Assembly: GCA_965653225.1 (NCBI GenBank)
Contig: CBFGZI010000084.1
Location: 1 to 17,241, forward strand
DNA: 17,241 bases
Source of the DNA: JALZDI01 sp965653225
GTDB lineage: Bacteria > Actinomycetota > Actinomycetes > Propionibacteriales > Nocardioidaceae
Reading direction: 5' to 3'
Made by a program: the position numbers and the translations under genes. Shown one piece after another: positions 14,361 through 17,241 of this stretch. Every line of letters starts with the position of its first letter. The first letter of the stretch is position 1. Below the pieces are notes generated by a model. It was given only the letters and a program-made list of their open reading frames with translations. It made no database searches and was not told the origin of the DNA.

Positions 14361-14413
14361 GGACATCCCGTGAGAGCGCTCGCCGCGCACGCTTCGAGGG
14401 GGACCCCGAATGA
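14357..14413 (+). CDS. Possible 18-codon ORF coupled to rsmH and ftsL
   Basis: An ORF encoding MRTSRESARRARFEGDPE begins at ATG 14357, overlapping the rsmH stop as ATGA, and ends at TGA 14413, overlapping the ftsL ATG as ATGA. GGGAGG (14344-14349) lies 7 nt before its ATG, an excellent ribosome binding site that would serve nothing else. The peptide is strongly basic. It may be a real micropeptide or simply a coupling device that delivers ribosomes to ftsL. ftsL has its own GAGGGGG 7 nt upstream. Confidence 0.4.
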   Translation: MRTSRESARRARFEGDPE

Positions 14414-14916
14414 GCTCGTTCCTGGCACCGACCCGTACACGGGTCCGCTACCCCGACGGGCCTCGCCGTGCCCGCTTGTCGGTCGTACGGGGTGGCGGCA
14501 CCAGCGCGCCGCGCGCTCCGTTCGCGGCGCTGGTGCTCGCCGTCATCGCCGTCGGGTTCGTCGGTCTGCTGGTGCTCAACACCTCGCTGCAGCAGGGCGC
14601 CTTCCACGCCCGCGACCTCGAGGACCGTGCGCAGGCACTGGGCCAGCAGCGCGAGACGCTGCAGGTGCACGTCGCCGCGCTGCGCGAGCCGCAACGCGTT
14701 GCGGAGCGTGCCGCGGCCCTGGGCATGGTCCCCAACCCCACCCCGGCGTTCCTGCGGTTGTCCGACGGCAAGGTGCTCGGCGACCCCAGCCCGGCCGCGG
14801 CCGGGACCGAGCCGCAGTTCCTGACGCCTCCGCGCGCCGTCCACGTAACGCCCGCCGGAGCCGGTAGAAACGGGGGTGCACCGCAGAGCAACGAGCCCCG
14901 AGGGAGTGGCCGGTGA
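14410..14916 (+). CDS. ftsL: Cell division protein FtsL-like (septum formation initiator type)
   Basis: 168-residue bitopic membrane protein in the FtsL position of the dcw cluster. A basic cytoplasmic N-terminus (1-37) precedes a transmembrane helix (about 38-57), an extracytoplasmic coiled coil (about 66-103) and the LGMVP motif (104-108) seen in FtsL/FtsB-type proteins, then a Pro/Gly-rich tail. FtsL works with FtsB and FtsQ to activate FtsW and FtsI at the septum. Sequence conservation in this family is low, so the name rests on topology and position. ATG 14410 has GAGGGGG 7 nt upstream; the stop overlaps the next GTG as GTGA. Confidence 0.88.
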   Translation: MSSFLAPTRTRVRYPDGPRRARLSVVRGGGTSAPRAPFAALVLAVIAVGFVGLLVLNTSLQQGAFHARDLEDRAQALGQQRETLQVHVAALREPQRVAERAAALGMVPNPTPAFLRLSDGKVLGDPSPAAAGTEPQFLTPPRAVHVTPAGAGRNGGAPQSNEPRGSGR

Positions 14917-16733
14917 CCCAGCGCAAGCCTTCGTCGCGAAGGCCGGCGCGCACCTCCCGAGGCGGCGGCAGGCGTCCGCGTCGCCGGCGCCCGCCGCGCA
15001 AGTTCACCCTCGCCGGACACAAGTTCCGGCTCCGCTCCAGCCTGGTGCTGCTGCTGATCGTGCTGTCCCTGTTCGCGGGCCGGCTGGTGCAGATCCAGGG
15101 CATCGAGGCCTACGCCTACACCGAGAAGGCCAACCGGCTCGACGGCGCGACCGAGGTCACCCTCGACGCGCCGCGCGGCCTCATCACCGACCGCGACGGC
15201 ACCCCGATGGCCGAGACGGTCGACGCCCGCCGCCTGGTGACCGACCCGACGATGGTCAACAACGCGCCGGCGATCGCCGCGCTCCTGTCCCACCGGCTCG
15301 ACCTCAGCTACTTCGACCTGCTCTCGGCGCTGCGCGCGCCCGACTCACGCTACGAGTTCCTGGCGCGTCAGGTGCTGCCGACGCAGGTGAACCAGATCAT
15401 GGGAGCGCTCGACCGCAGGGACCTGACCGGGGTCTACGTCGAGGACGACCCGATGCGCAGCTACCCGGCAGGCAACGTCGCCAGCAACCTGCTCGGGTTC
15501 GTGGGCACCGACGGCCAGGGTCTTGCCGGGCTCGAGTTCGCGCTGAACAACACCCTGTCGGGCAAGGACGGCCACGCCACCTACATGACCGACGCGTCGG
15601 GCACCCGCATCCCGCTGGCCGACAGCTCGATCCAGCAGCCGCAGCCCGGCACCGGCGTGCGGCTGACGATCGACCGCGACCTGCAGTGGTTCGCACAGCG
15701 ACGCCTGCAGCAGGCCGTCAAGGACACCGGGTCGCAGTCGGGGTCGCTGGTGACGATGGACGTCCGCACCGGCGAGATCCTCGCGCTGGCCGACTACCCG
15801 ACGTTCAACTCCAACGACCCCCTGAACAGCCCCTCGGCTGACCTGGGAGCCCCCTCGGTGCAGGACGTCTATGAGCCCGGCAGCGTGGAGAAGGCGCTCA
15901 CCGTTTCCGCACTGGTCGACGCCGGCATGGTCACGCCGCGCACCAAGATCACCGTGCCGCCGCTGCTGCACACCGGTCCCGACACGATCAAGGACTGGTT
16001 CCCGCACCCGACGCTGCACCTGACAATGGCCGGCGTCATCGCCCTGTCGTCCAACATCGGCACCGCGCTGGCGGCCAGGCAGATGAGCGCCCCGCGGCTG
16101 CGCAGCTACCTGGTCAAGTTCGGGCTCGGCCAGCCCACCGGCCTGGCGCTGAAGGGCGAGAGCGGCGGCCTGCTGCCGGCCGCGAAGGACTGGCTGCCGA
16201 TCACCCACGACACGATCGCGTTCGGCCAGGGCATGTCGGTGACCGCGGTGCAGATGGCCTCCGCGCTGTCCGCGATCGCCAACGGCGGCGTGCGCATCGC
16301 GCCGTCGCTGGTGAAGGGCTACGTCAACTCCCACGGCGACTTCAACCCCGTACCCCCGCCGGACCGGCGCCGGGTCGTGAGTGCGTCCGCGGCACGGCAG
16401 GTGACGCACATGATGGAGATGGTCACGGCCGACAACGGCACCGCGCCCGCCGCGCAGATCCCCGGTTACCGGGTGGCCGGCAAGACCGGCACCGCGCAGC
16501 GGGTCGACCCGCAGACCGGGGGCTACAACGGCTTCACGATCTCCTTCGGCGGGTTCGCGCCGGCCGACAACCCTCGCTTCCTCACCTACGTGGTGCTGCA
16601 GGACCCCAGCAGTGGCGACGGTGGTGGCTCGGCCGGCGGGCCGGTGTTCCACGACGTGATGAGCTATGCGCTGCAGAAGTACGGCGTACCGCCGACGGGA
16701 AGCAAGCCCCCCAAACTCCCGACCCACTGGTGA
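14913..16733 (+). CDS. ftsI: Septal peptidoglycan D,D-transpeptidase, class B penicillin-binding protein (FtsI/PbpB)
   Basis: 606-residue class B penicillin-binding protein that crosslinks septal peptidoglycan. A very basic N-terminus (1-40) and one transmembrane helix (about 42-57) are followed by a dimerisation/pedestal domain (RGLITDRDGTPMAET, about 88-102) and the transpeptidase domain with all three motifs: SVEK (Ser324-Lys327), SSN (379-381) and KTG (524-526). No PASTA domains. GTG 14913 overlaps the ftsL stop, with AGGGAG 6 nt upstream, so translation is coupled. In actinobacteria this gene is often called pbpB. Confidence 0.96.
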   Translation: MTQRKPSSRRPARTSRGGGRRPRRRRPPRKFTLAGHKFRLRSSLVLLLIVLSLFAGRLVQIQGIEAYAYTEKANRLDGATEVTLDAPRGLITDRDGTPMAETVDARRLVTDPTMVNNAPAIAALLSHRLDLSYFDLLSALRAPDSRYEFLARQVLPTQVNQIMGALDRRDLTGVYVEDDPMRSYPAGNVASNLLGFVGTDGQGLAGLEFALNNTLSGKDGHATYMTDASGTRIPLADSSIQQPQPGTGVRLTIDRDLQWFAQRRLQQAVKDTGSQSGSLVTMDVRTGEILALADYPTFNSNDPLNSPSADLGAPSVQDVYEPGSVEKALTVSALVDAGMVTPRTKITVPPLLHTGPDTIKDWFPHPTLHLTMAGVIALSSNIGTALAARQMSAPRLRSYLVKFGLGQPTGLALKGESGGLLPAAKDWLPITHDTIAFGQGMSVTAVQMASALSAIANGGVRIAPSLVKGYVNSHGDFNPVPPPDRRRVVSASAARQVTHMMEMVTADNGTAPAAQIPGYRVAGKTGTAQRVDPQTGGYNGFTISFGGFAPADNPRFLTYVVLQDPSSGDGGGSAGGPVFHDVMSYALQKYGVPPTGSKPPKLPTHW

Positions 16734-16740
16734 CCGCCGG

Positions 16741-16752
16741 TAGCCTCACGCC
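16741..16752 (+). promoter_or_regulatory. -10 element of a possible leaderless murE promoter
   Basis: TAGCCT (16741-16746) ends 6 nt before GTG 16753. No Shine-Dalgarno site is visible in the 19-nt ftsI-murE gap, which supports leaderless initiation in addition to read-through from ftsI. Confidence 0.45.
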
Positions 16753-17241
16753 GTGCCAACAGACCTCCCTCCCGCCGCCGCCCCGGCCGTGAGCCTGGCG
16801 CGTCCACGCGCCGCTCCGGTGTCGCTGCAGACGGTGGCCGAGTGGGTGGGTGGGACCGTTCGGGGCGACGACGTCGAGGTCACCGGGCTGACGCTGAACT
16901 CGCGTCTGGTGGAACCGGGTGACCTGTACGCCGCGCTTCCCGGCAGCCGTGTGCACGGCGCCGAGTTCGTCGGGCCCGCGCTGACCTCTGGTGCGGTCGC
17001 CGTGCTCACCGACGAGCAGGGTGCGGCGACGCTTGCCGCCGACGTGCCCGTCTGTGTGGTGGAGCGGCCGCGGCGCATCCTCGGCGCACTCGCCGCGCGG
17101 CTGTATGGCCGGCCGGCCGAGGCGCTCACCACCGTCGGCATCACCGGCACCCACGGCAAGACCACCACGACCTCCATGTGCGAGGCCGGACTGCGCGGCG
17201 CCGGTGTGACCAGCGGCGGGATCGGCTACTTCGCCTACGTC
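16753..17241 (+). CDS. murE: UDP-N-acetylmuramyl-tripeptide synthetase MurE, 5' part (continues past window)
   Basis: Mur ligase that adds the third stem-peptide residue to UDP-MurNAc-L-Ala-D-Glu in the cytoplasm, using ATP. 163 codons are visible. The N-terminal UDP-binding domain has LTLNSRLVEPGDLYAALPG (46-64; the usual DSR reads NSR here) and GAEFVGPAL, followed by the ATP-binding P-loop GITGTHGKTTTT (129-140). Which diamino acid it adds cannot be told, because the specificity region lies beyond the window. GTG 16753 is chosen from its position after TAGCCT; GTG 16789 is a less likely alternative. Confidence 0.93.
   Translation, partial: MPTDLPPAAAPAVSLARPRAAPVSLQTVAEWVGGTVRGDDVEVTGLTLNSRLVEPGDLYAALPGSRVHGAEFVGPALTSGAVAVLTDEQGAATLAADVPVCVVERPRRILGALAARLYGRPAEALTTVGITGTHGKTTTTSMCEAGLRGAGVTSGGIGYFAYV

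Noticed and set aside
15345..16727. 460-residue open frame on the - strand
   Set aside because: Antisense of ftsI, with biased Arg/Val/His/Gly-rich composition and no motif.

Overview
This window is a high-GC, gene-dense stretch of an actinobacterial chromosome. GC-rich third codon positions, GTG and TTG starts, TANNNT -10 hexamers placed so that transcripts would begin at or near the start codon, and the gene content (DnaE2, DUF3040, MraZ upstream of an actinobacterial division cluster) all point that way. The order moxR / DUF58 / transglutaminase set divergently beside mraZ suggests Propionibacteriales, probably Nocardioidaceae (Nocardioides-like). That placement is inference from gene order and protein style, not a database match. 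I saw no rRNA, tRNA, CRISPR array, insertion sequence or phage gene.

Left part (1-4003, + strand): the 3' end of an error-prone DNA polymerase gene (dnaE2/imuC), a class I methyltransferase resembling the CmoM/SmtA tRNA methyltransferase family and apparently with its own leaderless promoter, a 12-bp tandem repeat array carrying the methyltransferase stop codon, and a complete Y-family polymerase IV gene (dinB). Two translesion polymerases thus sit within 3 kb. A hairpin-rich convergent gap (4004-4254) separates them from the next block.

Middle part (4255-7718): on the - strand, a secreted L,D-transpeptidase followed by an S9-family prolyl oligopeptidase-type hydrolase. Divergent from these on the + strand is a small DUF3040 membrane protein gene, whose 3' end overlaps the next - strand gene tail to tail by 53 bp.

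Next (7666-12355, - strand): a tightly coupled operon read as moxR (AAA+ ATPase), DUF58 protein, then a membrane-anchored transglutaminase-like protein (TgpA/DUF3488 type). Stop and start codons overlap or nearly touch. Trios of this kind are widespread and are presumed to act at the envelope.

Right part (12551-17241, + strand): the start of the division and cell wall (dcw) cluster: mraZ, a 53-residue one-helix membrane protein, rsmH, a possible 18-codon ORF, ftsL, pbpB/ftsI and the 5' part of murE. The mraZ promoter (TTGGAC-N17-TACGGT) is overlaid by GTGGGG direct repeats at exact 10-bp spacing, the expected MraZ autoregulatory operator. A second, less regular GTGG array on the other strand lies just upstream of the moxR promoter, raising the possibility that MraZ also controls the moxR operon. 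The least explained items are that second array, the small membrane protein, the structured mraZ leader-like region before it, and the coupled 18-codon ORF between rsmH and ftsL.
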